Assembly (NCBI RefSeq): GCF_001723175.1
Contig: NC_064655.1
Span: 1,178,001 to 1,242,000 of the forward strand
DNA: 64,000 bases
Source of the DNA: Penicillium oxalicum
Taxonomy: Eukaryota; Ascomycota; Eurotiomycetes; Eurotiales; Aspergillaceae
Reading direction: 5' to 3'
The notes under the pieces were generated by a model. That model was not told where the DNA came from, did not search any database, and worked only from the letters and a program-made list of their open reading frames with translations. The position numbers and the translations under genes were made by a program. Shown piece after piece: positions 45,047-55,834 of this stretch (its first letter is position 1; every line of letters starts with the position of its first letter).

Positions 45047-46861
45047 GAGCCTCGAGCGACTCCTCACACACTCTTCCGCTTGTCTGGTCTGGGCCGCTGC
45101 TGATAGCCGGCCTGACTTGACTTCGGAAACGACATCAAACCCCCTTGGAAAATTCTGGCGCAAGGTTTCTATTCATGTACAGCTGACTTTGGAGATGTGT
45201 ATTGGTTTTCTGGGAAGATCCGCTCGATATTATTCCGAGTAGCTGGCCGACATCTGCGCTGGCTCGGGTGGCTTCTGCGGAGTTTGGGAATTGGGGCCGG
45301 CGGATTTGGTCACTCCGGCGAATCTTGTACTGTTCATTGTAAAAGGGTTCATGTCGCTCCCGTCTATCGGTGTCGTTGACCCTCTTCTCGCTTGTGACTT
45401 TTCTTTTTCTCTTCCTTTTTGCTGTTGGAGTCCAGGTTCTGTTTGCGGTGCAAGTCTCGTATTGGGTTGCGCGTGTTTACTCTTGCCCCCAACAACCCGC
45501 CCTTTTTTGTTGGTCTTGTCAAATAACCATCACCAAGTAGAACCACTTTGAATGACTACTGTCTCTCGATCATCCGTCCCACTTCCACCCCTATTTTAGA
45601 CTTGTCCCCAATATTGAGTTATCTCCACGTTACATCGAGGTGGCTTCAAGTCCATAATATTCTCGTCCACAATGCACAGGCGCTATGGTCCCCAGTCCTC
45701 GTGCTGTCCACGTGGGCCCGTCCGTCACCCCCATGCATGACCGTTGAAACGGTGGTTCCAACATTGGCCTCCACTGGGGAAGATGGGGGGAGAATTGAGC
45801 CGTGTCAAAGAGCTCGGCAGATGGTTTTGACTGCTAAGTGATGAGCCTGCGGCGTAGAAGGAGTTCTCGAGAGCAGATCACAGCTTGATTGCTTTCGCCA
45901 TCTTTCCTGACGAACTGTCGACACCCCATAACGGGTCGAGCCGATCGAGGCGGGCCATCTCCACGAGGGTGATGTCAGCACCGCTGGCGCTCCCACTACA
46001 AAGTCTAGTACTACGGGTATAGTAGTACTACTAGTCGTAGTATCCTCAGTTGAGGTACTCCTGTCCTCCCAAGTAGCGGGTATCTGGGTTAACCTTGGCA
46101 CGAGCTTGCAGCACAGAGTCACTGCTGCTGCGGAAACCTCCTCAATTTGATTCTCCGAAGCTTCTCGGCTATTTGATGGGTCGGTTCGTATTTGTCAGGT
46201 GAAGTGATTGGGAACGATGGAAGTCATATCACCCATCCCGTGGTTTTCATTTTCTGGGCAGGTGCAAGTGCAGGGTGATGGAAGCAGCATGATCCTTTAT
46301 TCTGCTTTGCTTCTCTCGCCGCCAAGCCTTGTGGATCGTTCTTGGAAGTTCTCCAGCCCATGGGCCGTCTCGGACTGAGGCTCGGATAGAGCCCGGCAGT
46401 GGATCGTTCATTACGCCTTGTTTCTTCGACCCGCCGCAGCGTCATGATCGATCCGGACTAGTCTTCAAGTCCACTCGTCTCGCCCTAACGTCGAACTGAT
46501 GATTATTCAGCTCCGGTGGAGGGCCCCCCAGTCGATGTCAAGCTTCTGGAGGATCAACTACCTTTCAATCACCTAGAACGACATACCACCTCCGACAACT
46601 GTGGGAAACGAAACTGCACGGCACAGACTCGGTGAACCGCTCTCGGACCCAAAAAGAAAAGTGTACTTCTGCCAGTATTATCACACATCAGGTGATCTAC
46701 TATCAATACTCTCGACTTTCGGTCAATCCGACAGCGTGACTCTATACCGCTTGTCCGCCGGTGCCGAACTTGCATGGCCTGACAAACAAAAGATCCCATC
46801 TCATTCGCAATAGATAATTTCCCTCGTGTCCTGGGCGATCCCGCGCTCTCAGCCACCATTC
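45047..46861. other. intergenic region between rad21 and the MFS gene
   Basis: 1.8 kb holding the 3' end of rad21 and the promoter of the MFS gene, both on the plus strand. No gene supported. A 9-base inverted repeat (TAGTACTAC / GTAGTACTA) with a 7-base loop lies at 46006-46030. Confidence 0.5.
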
Positions 46862-49026
46862 ATGCCGGCGCAAGACGAAAGTCGCGACGACGCCGAAAAA
46901 CGAGGCTCTGTCGATTGGCAGCATTCCACCGATTCCACCCCCCGAAAGAATCGATAAGGACCACGAGCTCACACACATCAATTCCGAGGATGCAACCTTC
47001 GCGCCCATTGTCGCACCAGATGACCAGCGCAATGCGCAGCTTCGCAAAGAGCGGTCGAATGGGTCCCGCAGTCGCTCGCTGGAGCGGTCATGGTCTCTAA
47101 ATGACGGTGTGAGTATCGGACATGAGAACCACGGCGGAGAGGAAAGTGATGCCGAGAGTCAATCCCGCACGGAGGAGGAGGATCGGTACACAGTAAGCTG
47201 GGATGAGAACGATCCGATGAACCCACGAAACATGAACAAGGCGAGAAAGTGGCTAGTGGTAGTCATTGTGTCCATGGGTTCGCTTTGCGTGTAAGTCAAT
47301 TGGGAGATTGCTACAGATGGCGAGGCGCCGTGAGAGAACGTTCAACGCTCACCCAGATTCTGACAGAACTTGCACGTCTTCGATGTACACGACCACGTAC
47401 GATCAAATTATGCCCGAGTTTGGCTGCTCACAAGAAGTTGCAACACTGGGATTGTCCTTCTTCATTTGGGGGCTGGGTGAGTTAACATGGGTTCCGCAAG
47501 ATATCAGAGCATTGGCGAATCTGACTAACGACTTGACTCATCTTGGCATAGGCATTGGTCCCCTGTTCCTGAGTCCGCTGTCTGAGGTAGGCTTTGACGC
47601 GGAGAGCTCTCAAGCCTCCGAGCAACTGATGGCTGATTTCCTTGCAGTTTTACGGCCGACGGAATATTTACATCATATCTTTCACCCTCTTTTTGATCTG
47701 GCTGATCCCATGCGCTGTTGCGAAAAATACTGCAACCATGCTCGTTTGCCGCTTCTTCAACGGCTTGGCTGGAAGCGCGTTTCTGAGTGTCGCCGGGGGT
47801 ACGGTGGGCGATCTGTTTGACAGGCATGAATTGGGTCTGCCGATGATGCTCTACACCGCGAGTCCCTTTATCGGGCCCGAGGTTGGACCTCTGTAAGGAT
47901 CCCTCATCGCGCATCCGGAAATAACGCAGTTTTTGAAGACTGACTCCTTTGCTACAGAGTCGGGGGGTTCATCAACTATTATACGACGTGGTGAGTGCAT
48001 GCAAGATCAATGGCATGGCCTCTCTGAGGCTGGGGCTAATTTCTCCACAGGCGTTGGACTTTCTACGTCCTTCTCATTTGGACTGGGGTTCTTCTCGTCT
48101 CCATCGTGTTTCTGGTCCCAGAGACCTATCATCCCGTGTAAGTCAATGTCTTGGCTTGTCCGAAAGCTCCTCGGCAGAACATGGTTAACCGAACATTGGA
48201 ATGCAGGCTTTTGCGACGCAAAGCTCAGAAACTTCGGAAGGATACCGGAGACGACCGGTGGAAAGCGCCAATCGAGAAGATGCATCGTTCAGTTGCACAG
48301 ACAGTACTCCGCTCGATGTATCGCCCTCTCTTGCTCTTGGCTTTGGAGCCAATGTGCTTGAACCTCTGTGTCTTCTCCGCAATTCTACTTGGCATTCTAT
48401 ACCTCTTCTTTGGCGCCTTCCAGTTGGTCTTCAGGGAGGTGTATGGATTTGTTCTCTGGCAACGCGGACTCTGTTTCATGGGTCTCTTTGTGGGGATGGT
48501 GATTGCGATTCTCTCGGATCCCTTCTGGCGACGGAACTATGAGCGTCTTGAGCGCAATTATGAAAAAGAGAAAAACACCTCGGACGAGTTCCAGCCAGAA
48601 TGGCGGCTGCCCCCTGGTAAGAGCGGACCCGTGATGTCTTGAAATGCTGCAACTCCGTTGCTGACTGACCTTTCCTGTGAATCAGCGATTCTCGGCGGGC
48701 CCCTCGTGACTATTGGCTTATTCATCTTCGCCTGGACTGTCTACCCTGGTGTGCACTGGATTGCGCCGATCATCGGTAGTGCTTTATTCGGTGCAGGGTA
48801 AGTTACGCGAGGATCAAATCTATCAAGGACAGAGACTGACGACACAACCAGCACAATCCTTGTTTTCTCCGGTGTCTTTACCTTCTTGGTCGACGCTTAT
48901 CCCACTTTTGCCGCCAGTGCGTTGGCAGCGAACAGTTTCATGCGTTCAAGCTTTGGTGGAATTTTCCCCTTGTTCGGGATTCAAAGTCAGTTGTCAACCG
49001 TCCTTCCTATATTCCATGGGCTGCGC

Positions 49027-49060
<34 letters not shown>

Positions 49061-49369
49061 CCTAGCTTTGCAGCGTCACGCGTGCAGGTCACTGATATTT
49101 TCGAAAGTGTACAATAATCTCGGGTTTCACTGGGCGACCTCCCTTTTGGCTTTCCTGACTCTAGCGATGCTTCCCTTCCCGTAAGTTGACCTCATAGAAG
49201 CTCTGCCTGCTCTTCCCCTCTTCATTGATTTCAGGGAGGGGGCGCAGTCGGGTGGTTCGAACGACAAATGTTTATCTTAATAACTAACACCACTTCGTGT
49301 AGATACATCTTCTTCCGATACGGCCCCAGCATCCGCAAGAAGAGTCGTTATGCGACTCGACAATCATAG
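46862..49369 (+). CDS. MFS drug/polyamine:H+ antiporter (DHA1-type), 11 exons, frameshift in exon 1
   Basis: Exons 46862-47290, 47367-47476, 47552-47586, 47648-47892, 47958-47990, 48051-48137, 48207-48616, 48686-48797, 48852-48985, 49108-49180 and 49303-49369, about 577 residues if one base is removed in exon 1. Major facilitator with 12 expected helices, resembling fungal polyamine or bicyclomycin-type exporters. Marks: [12 protein letters not shown] before helix 1, the loop-2 motif [14 protein letters not shown] (here split by a splice site at SE|FYGRRN), [16 protein letters not shown], and [13 protein letters not shown] before the central loop. In a six-C run at 46938-46943 one C too many shifts [15 protein letters not shown]...STP away from [19 protein letters not shown]; without correction a TAA stops translation after 31 codons. 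A later in-frame ATG (MNPRN) would retain all membrane helices. Substrate unknown. Confidence 0.88.
49025..49061. repeat. CT microsatellite inside MFS intron 9
   Basis: Pyrimidine-only CT repeat in the intron 48986-49107 of the MFS gene, about 50 bases upstream of the acceptor used (GAAAG|TG). A CCTAG near 49065 is a possible competing acceptor but would not keep the frame with MYNNLGFHW. Confidence 0.85.
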
Positions 49370-50335
49370 TGGACTCGTGCCTCTGCGTCCTTATCCCTTC
49401 ACCATCGCCAAGTACAATGCTCTTAATGATTGAGGCTCAATGGGCATCGCGTTTCTGGGTATTTTAACCTGTCCTGCGTTACGATCAAATCGGTCGTTTG
49501 ACATAGACTTTTCTTCACTGCCATACTGCACAGTGCACATTTTCGTGGTCTACCCTGTACATCAGATGCTTGTGCTTTTTGGGGGCTATCGAGCGAGCTT
49601 GGGAGAGATGAATCAGCTAGACCCAACCTTACTAATTAGACATTTTACCTACATTACTCGTCTAACTACCTAACTAATCGATATGAGACCTCATGTCCTC
49701 CATCCATCATTCCCAGTCCTGTGTCTAGGTACCAGGGCTAGCTTAATGGAACTTACCCGTAAAACCTGGTGTCCATCGAATTGAATGGGTTCATATCCAG
49801 GAACTTGAAAAGACCGACCCAACTGATCCAAACTCTGTCCGCCTTCGGATCAGATCCGCCGGGCTTTCCTGAAGCCGGAGTAACATAAATTCATGATCAA
49901 TTCTTCCGTTCCAGGTACCCGGGTGAGATCAAATAATCAGGTTGAAGGATCTAGACGATGCAGGGTGTTGGGAAGTACGAGGCATGCATGACGGGTGCCG
50001 AATAAACCTGTTCTTTATATATTGCGTTTAGCCGGGCAACAGACATCTGGCACTTCTGGGACCAGGCAAGTTGCAGACGGAAGCGAAATATACATGCAGA
50101 ATTGATTGAACCCAGAAGTTTGACATCCCGTGGGAATTACTTAGAATATGTAGTCATATAAGAGGACAAATGTATACATATAGAAAGAAACCGCATGGTC
50201 TGCGTAAACTACACAAGAATACTCATCACAATTGGGGGTTGGAGGGAAGCGACCGTGACATTCTGAAAGGTGATTGAATAAATGATAAGTAATGAAAGGA
50301 TATAATATCAAAAAATACACAGTTAGACATGCAAT
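49370..50335. other. intergenic region downstream of the MFS gene
   Basis: About 970 bases between the MFS stop codon and the first tRNA gene. No ORF or repeat that I can interpret, apart from the 9-base flank shared with the second tRNA copy at 50327-50335. Confidence 0.5.
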
Positions 50336-50427
50336 GGGATAATAACTCAGCTGGGAGAGTGTACGACTGAAGAACAACTTCTGTCTCTGTTATCGTAAAG
50401 TCGCCAGTTCGAGCCTGGCTTGTCCCA
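50336..50427 (+). tRNA. tRNA-Phe(GAA) with 19-base intron
   Basis: Cloverleaf: acceptor GGGATAA with TTGTCCC and discriminator A; D arm ACTC/GAGT; anticodon stem TACGA/TCGTA with loop CTGAAGA, anticodon GAA; T arm GCCAG TTCGAGC CTGGC. A 19-base intron (50373-50391) sits after position 37, the canonical place. Spliced length is 73. Internal A and B boxes are present and T5 at 50433-50437 can end RNA polymerase III transcription. CCA is not encoded, as expected. Confidence 0.95.
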
Positions 50428-50952
50428 TTACATTTTTGCTTTTTGAACCATTTTACAATTGTCCGGTCTACTTGATAGCTTTGCAGTTCGACAGTAGGAT
50501 AATTTGGGATGTGTCTTATTTTTGCGCTTGGGCATACATTCGGCTATATTTGCGAGGTGCGTAATTAAACGTGGAAGTTGTGTCTCAGTAAAGATATCGA
50601 GTGGTAGTGGAAGAAGCTTGGGTACCAAGAGGTGCAAAGGGAGTAATTGGAGGACCGTAGTAGCCAGCTGGAGTCGCTATCATTTGATCTTCTAAGATAG
50701 GAAGATCCTCCAGATACTACATAAAACGCCGCGCTGTCCCGTTGACCCTCTGCTGTCATACATATGCATAGTTGGTATTTGACGTGCGGCATGGCGCTTT
50801 GGAGTCAACGTCGAATGTATACTTCTACCACCGGATATTGCCCTCTACATGATTGGGTAGCATGTGGAATATGACTCCACTAGCGAAACCTGGGCTCGCC
50901 ACGCAATATGCATACACGAAAAGGAAAAAGAAAAAAAATATCAAAAATGTAA

Positions 50953-51044
50953 TGGGACAAGCCAGGCTCGAACTGGCGACTTTACGATAACAGAGACAGA
51001 AGTTGTTCTTCAGTCGTACACTCTCCCAGCTGAGTTATTATCCC
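50953..51044 (-). tRNA. tRNA-Phe(GAA) with 19-base intron, second copy
   Basis: Identical over all 92 bases, intron included, to the copy at 50336-50427 but on the other strand, so the two genes are convergent. T5 terminator on the minus strand corresponds to A5 at 50943-50947. Confidence 0.95.
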
Positions 51045-51053
51045 ATTGCATGT

Positions 51054-51432
51054 TTACTGGGGCACTTTTTGACACTATGACCCCCTGCATATGTCCGCAA
51101 GCAGCAAATTGAGAACAGTTAGATTTCAAGTGTCTAGTTGACTCGTGTCTCAAACGGGCCCAAAGACTCCATACCTACTACACTTTCAGATCCTCAATGC
51201 GGTGCATAGTCTACCTCTTGCACCCATGCCCTTGTTTTGTCGTCTTTTCGACCTAACCCCTGACCAGCTCATGCTGGAACGAGCTCCCGTCCTATCTTGG
51301 TACGGGTAGGTATTTGAAGTATGATCATTTCATTATATTCCATTCTTCGTGTCGAAATTTATTTGTAGCCCCATTTCCCCGGGGTCTCATATGCACAAAA
51401 ACTAGGTCGCCCTTTCACACACTATCCCCTAC
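51054..51432. other. short intergenic region, tRNA-Phe / hexokinase 3' end
   Basis: 379 bases upstream of the minus-strand tRNA and downstream of the hexokinase stop codon. No gene seen. Confidence 0.5.
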
Positions 51433-53194
51433 CTACAAAAGGGTCTTCATGTCATCCATGTTCCGGATACCGGCCATGTTGCCCTCCTTGACACGCTTCA
51501 GAGTCAGAGCAGCAATCAGGGCCGCACCCACACCGGAACCATCCTCAGCAGCCAAGATCTCCACCTTGTCCTTCTCGCTGGGAGCCCAGTCGAGGATCTC
51601 CCGAAGGGCCAAGGCACCGCGGGCCTTGAAGTGGGGGTACTTGGTAAACACGGAGCCGTCGGCACCAACGTGGCAGGACTGGATGTTCTTCTTGGTGCAA
51701 ATGGCAGCCACACCGCAGGCAGACAAGCGGGCAGCACGAGTGCCAATCAATTCCGCCAGACGACGGATCATCTCCAGCTCGGGTTGTGTGGGCAGGATGT
51801 TGAGCACACGCTCAAAGAGGTCCAGCGTCTCGGACAAGTTCTCGTAAGGGTCCTCCTCGATGGCGGCGAGGAAGGACGCATCGAGCAGATAAGGCTTGCG
51901 GAGCTTAGAGACATCTTGTCCGTTGAAGATCAGACCGGGCTTGTTGTCAACCAGATCAAGAAGGGCCAGACGGAAAATCTCGCCCAAGTAGAGACCGGCA
52001 GTCATCTTCTCAAAGGCTTGCTGGCCGGGACGAGGGGAGTCCCGGTCAATAATTTCGTCGTACTTGGTGAGTGGGAGAACGACGCGCTCATTGTCGAACG
52101 CACCGTACTCGCAGTTGATGGCAATCGGAGTGTCTGGAGGCAGGTTCATATGGGCAATCTTGGGCACGGAGCCAGCATTTTCCATATAGGCAGCGTTCAC
52201 ACCAGTGCCGAAGATACAGCCGATCTTCATTTCCGTGTCAGTGTAGGAGGAAGCGATGAGGGTACCGGTGGTATCGTTGATCAAGGCAGCAACCTTGATG
52301 GGGAGACCCTGAAGCAGAAGAGAAATAAAAAAAAAGAAAGGATAGGTCAGCAGGTCATCTGGCACGCAAAAAGAAGGATTCCGTAACATACCCGCTTCTT
52401 GAGGATGGTCTCGAGAGGAGGAACAACGTCCTGGCCTTCCACGCCATCGATATCGAAGCCCTTGGTCCAGCGCTGCAAGACACCGTGATCGATGTAATCT
52501 TGAGTGGCTGGGTAGGAGAAGGTGAAACCAAGAGGCAACTTGCGCAGGTCCTCATTCTCGTGGTGGAATTCGATGAACTGCTGCAGGCAGTCGGCGATAT
52601 ATTCCCACAGCTCTTCAGCGGTACCCGTCTTCAGCTCCTCGGGCATCTTGTATTTAGATTGGGTGATGTCGAAGGCGCCCTTCTCCTCAGTCAAGGTGAT
52701 CTCACACACACGCAGGTTGGTTCCGCCCATGTCGAGGGCAAGGAAAGTGCCCTGCTCGTTACCATCGGGGAATCCCATCACCCAGGTCACGTTCATCGGC
52801 TACATAGCAAGGAGGTGAGCATAGGTGCTATACGTTGTAAAAGATCCCGGGAGGCGCGCTCACGATATTACCGCCCTCGACAGTCAGACCTAGAGCCGAG
52901 CAGAGAAGCTGTCAGTGCCGGGTTGACGGATGGTCCATGAGTTCCAGTGGCGATCACGCACCCTTTTCGAGCTCCTTCACAAAATGAGCCACGATCTGCT
53001 TCAGCTTGGCACGGTCCACGGTGAATTGATCTTCGAAGTCCTTGATGGGACCCAAAAGATTCTGCGGCAACTCGTGCCGGGAGCCTGTGTAAAGTAGATG
53101 GCTTGGGTAAGCATTCCATTCTGGCGAAGCTCTCTGAAGCTCTCGGAAGCTCACCCTTGCGGGACGGAGGCTGCTTGGGACCAATTCCGACCAT
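51433..53194 (-). CDS. hxkA: hexokinase
   Basis: Five exons: 53194-53155, 53084-52962, 52889-52864, 52799-52392 and 52308-51433, 490 residues, the same length as Aspergillus HxkA. It phosphorylates glucose and fructose at C6 in the cytosol with ATP and takes part in carbon signalling. Motifs: the phosphate-1 loop FLALDMGGTNLRV, the sugar-binding LGFTFSYP, the catalytic-base region LINDTTGTL and the adenosine region EDGSGVGAAL near the C-terminus. Exon 3 is a 26-base micro-exon coding for LTVEGGNI between two split or complete codons; skipping it would break the frame. It ends in the conserved fungal tail NMAGIRNMDDMKTLL. Orthology to hxkA rather than glucokinase glkA is judged from these stretches; the glucokinase lacks the LTVEGGNIPMN wording. 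Confidence 0.95.
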
Positions 53195-54113
53195 ATTGAA
53201 TGTGTGATGATGGATCTATACAGGGGATAGTTGGGGAGGGGTGAGGTTCAGAGAAAGAGAGAAAAACAAAACGGAAGCGTCCGAAGGAGGGGAGGGAATG
53301 ACGATATGCACGTGGGGCAGGGAGAATCCTCGTGTGCTTGGGTTTGGCTACGGTGGATAAGCCCCTCTCTCATCACAACACCACCCAGTCGGCCAACAGC
53401 ACGCAGTGGGTTTCAGCTAATGGGAGGTGCGTTCTGTGGTCATCTTGTGGTCATTCTATCGTGGGGGTGACATTGATCTAGATGCTGAGATTGACCTTCC
53501 CATTGGGTCCTCAGGTCATAGGAGGCTCGGAGTCTGGTGGCTTCTCGAGTCACCTTGCGTTGCTTTCACGATGCTCGTCACTTAATTTAGCCTTAGTCAT
53601 GCTGACCGGTGAGGACCAGCTGGTCCTTCTAGGAACCCGCCAAGATTGTTGACTTTCCACGAGAAGCTCCACATGAAAGGTTGTTTGCGTTGAACGATTC
53701 TCCCGGTGTGAAAATCTTCCTGCAGCGGAACTACTCTTGAATGCGACTCTCGGAGGGCCAGGATGGTCAATTGATCCCGGGTTTTTAAGCAAGAGTGCGC
53801 TCGCAGACCGACCAACTTGTTTGTTCCTCGATTGCACTTAAAATGCAAATCCCAGAGACACACACACACGCGCAGGGACCCCAAAGGACGCCGCTGTTGC
53901 GCGCATCTGGGGAGCGGTGAGATATGTACTCGTGGTAGTCTTTCGCGAAGCACGCTCCTTGCAGCAGGGTCGACTGAGCTAATCCCTGGCGATTTCATCA
54001 ATTGAGGTTGGTTGCATCATAGCTTCTTATGCACTACTTAGCGCCTCTCTTCCCCCCCCCCCCCCCCCGACACCATGTCTCGACGGGTCTATTTAGTATT
54101 TATTTCGCCCCAA
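53195..54113. promoter_or_regulatory. hexokinase upstream region and sirtuin 3' end
   Basis: 919 bases between the hexokinase start and the upstream sirtuin stop, both minus-strand. It holds the hexokinase promoter and a C17 tract at 54052-54068, 45 bases after the sirtuin stop codon. No gene seen. Confidence 0.5.
54052..54068. repeat. poly-C tract, 17 bases
   Basis: Uninterrupted C17 on the plus strand, just beyond the 3' end of the sirtuin gene, so its transcript would carry poly-G if it extends that far. Confidence 0.93.
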
Positions 54114-55305
54114 CTACCGCGACTCGGGCGCCAAGTGCGGGAAGACGTGAGCCAACCCATCTGAGGATAGAACACTTCCTGGGGAATCCACTCTAGCCGT
54201 TGTTCCGGGATCCTTCGGCTCACTCAGTCGGTCGCGCACTCGCTGCTGATAAGCACTCGTGAGCTGGAGCGTGCGATCTATGTCCGCGGTGAGTCGATCG
54301 ACTTCCTCGCGAAGCCGCTCGTCACGAGAGGGAAGTGGCGCGCTCTCAGCATCGCGAGCCTGCGGATCGGGATTGGTCTCTTCCCAAAGTGCCTCCAGCT
54401 CTGCCTCCCATCCCATCGCCTGGGCGAATTTGCGCACCCCGGCATCACAGTCTCCCAGAAGGAGCACATCGTCTGGCCGAGACCCCAGGCCTCCTACTCG
54501 CTCCATGTTGATCAGGACTCGTGGTACACCGGATCGGCAAAATTGCGGTAGACTGGCGAACGGCTGAACTGACAGACTAGTGCCCATGACGATACAGAGA
54601 TCCGCCTGTTCGGGCAAATCACGGCTGTCAAAAAAGCTTGATGGCAATGCCTCTCCAAAGAAGACAATATCGGGCTTGACGAGTCCGTTGCACTGCGGCA
54701 CTGGACAGTATGGCACCTCTCCAGCCTGGACTTTACTCTGCATCTCCTCCTCCGGGAATGGTGTCTCGCACTCGATGCACCGCTGCGTCGCAAAGCTTCC
54801 ATGTGCCTCGACAATCTTGTCTCCCGGTACTCCTGCTTGACGCTCGAGACAGTCGATATTTTGTGTGAAATGCTTCAACAAGAGGCCCTTGTCGTAGAGT
54901 AGTTTGATGAATGAATGAGCAATCGTTGGGCGATAGCGCCCGGGGTAGAGTTCACGAGCCAGCGCGTAGAATGGCTTGGGGTTTTCTCGGAAGAAGCTGA
55001 TGTCAAACACATCCTCTGGCTCTTCCAGGTCAAGGAATGCTAGATTGGCGTAGAGTCCTGTATCTGGAGACCGGAAATCGGGGATGCCCGCCGAGGTACT
55101 GATGCCAGCGCCAACCTGTGCCCCATCATTAGCATCATACATTCCGGTAACATTCGCACACAGCCGTTGGGGGAGACCAGACCATCACAACGATACGCTT
55201 CACATTACGCTCCGTGATGTACTTGGCTACACCCTCAATGTTGCGAGCTTCAAGTACTGAGGGATGCGTGGAGCCATCCGCCATGGCCGACTCTTCGTTA
55301 CCCAT
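54114..55305 (-). CDS. hst2: NAD-dependent protein deacetylase, Sir2 family, Hst2-like
   Basis: Exons 55305-55183 and 55115-54114, 374 residues. Sirtuins remove acetyl groups from lysines using NAD+. Seen: the NAD-binding VGAGISTSAGIPDFRSP and TGLYANL, HFTQNIDCLER, the catalytic His in VEAHGSFAT, a zinc site with CIEC and CPVPQC, then VKPDIVFFGEALP and MGTSLSVQPFASLP. This wording is that of class I Hst2/SIRT2. The C-terminal 90 residues form a polar, partly helical tail. The intron (55182-55116) lies exactly between KRIVVM and VGAGIST; its donor is GTCTGG, weaker than usual, but the join is demanded by the protein. Its start region is shared with cog4, which begins 530 bases away in the other direction. 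Confidence 0.93.
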
Positions 55306-55834
55306 GGCTCTAGAGGCGCTAGGACGGATTATGAGGACGAACTGGGTGACGGGTTCTCTCGATCTTAGACGATACGAAAGACGTTATCAACCAGACTTGC
55401 GATGGACCGCGCAGACACGTCTAAGTGGAGATATCAGAAGGGGTCTGCGGAGGGGAAAAGATGACGTTGGCATGGAATCAGTACCGCCTCGGACTATTTA
55501 AATGCAGACCAGAAGTTGATGGGTTGAGCTGGACGGTGGGGATTCCCGTGAACGCGTGCCTGAGGAGAAGTGGACAATCTCTTTTTGGAATGAATTGGAT
55601 CAGCTACCCTACTACCGAACCTGTGCCTGTCTCGGGGAGATGGCTTCATATCCTCTGAACGTACTGGGAAACAGAAAAGGAAAGAAAAAAAAGGCACCTG
55701 CTCCTCACGGCGCTTCACCGCCCCACACCAGATCGGCATCTCGGCCGGTGTAGCTGGCATCAACAACGGAGCTCCGTGCCCGCCTGAATTGCTGCAAAGC
55801 ACTACAAAGGGCTGCGAATGAGTAGTGTTTGAAA
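55306..55834. promoter_or_regulatory. bidirectional promoter region, hst2 / cog4
   Basis: 529 bases between the start codons of two divergent genes. No recognised motif stands out. The assignment follows from orientation. Confidence 0.5.

Larger units (their letters stand above)
50327..51053. repeat. 112-base inverted repeat carrying two tRNA-Phe genes
   Basis: Arms 50327-50438 and 50942-51053 are identical reverse complements over 112 bases, separated by 503 unrelated bases. Each arm contains a whole tRNA-Phe gene plus 9 bases upstream (ACATGCAAT) and 11 bases downstream including the T5 terminator. Identity ends just outside these limits. Confidence 0.93.
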
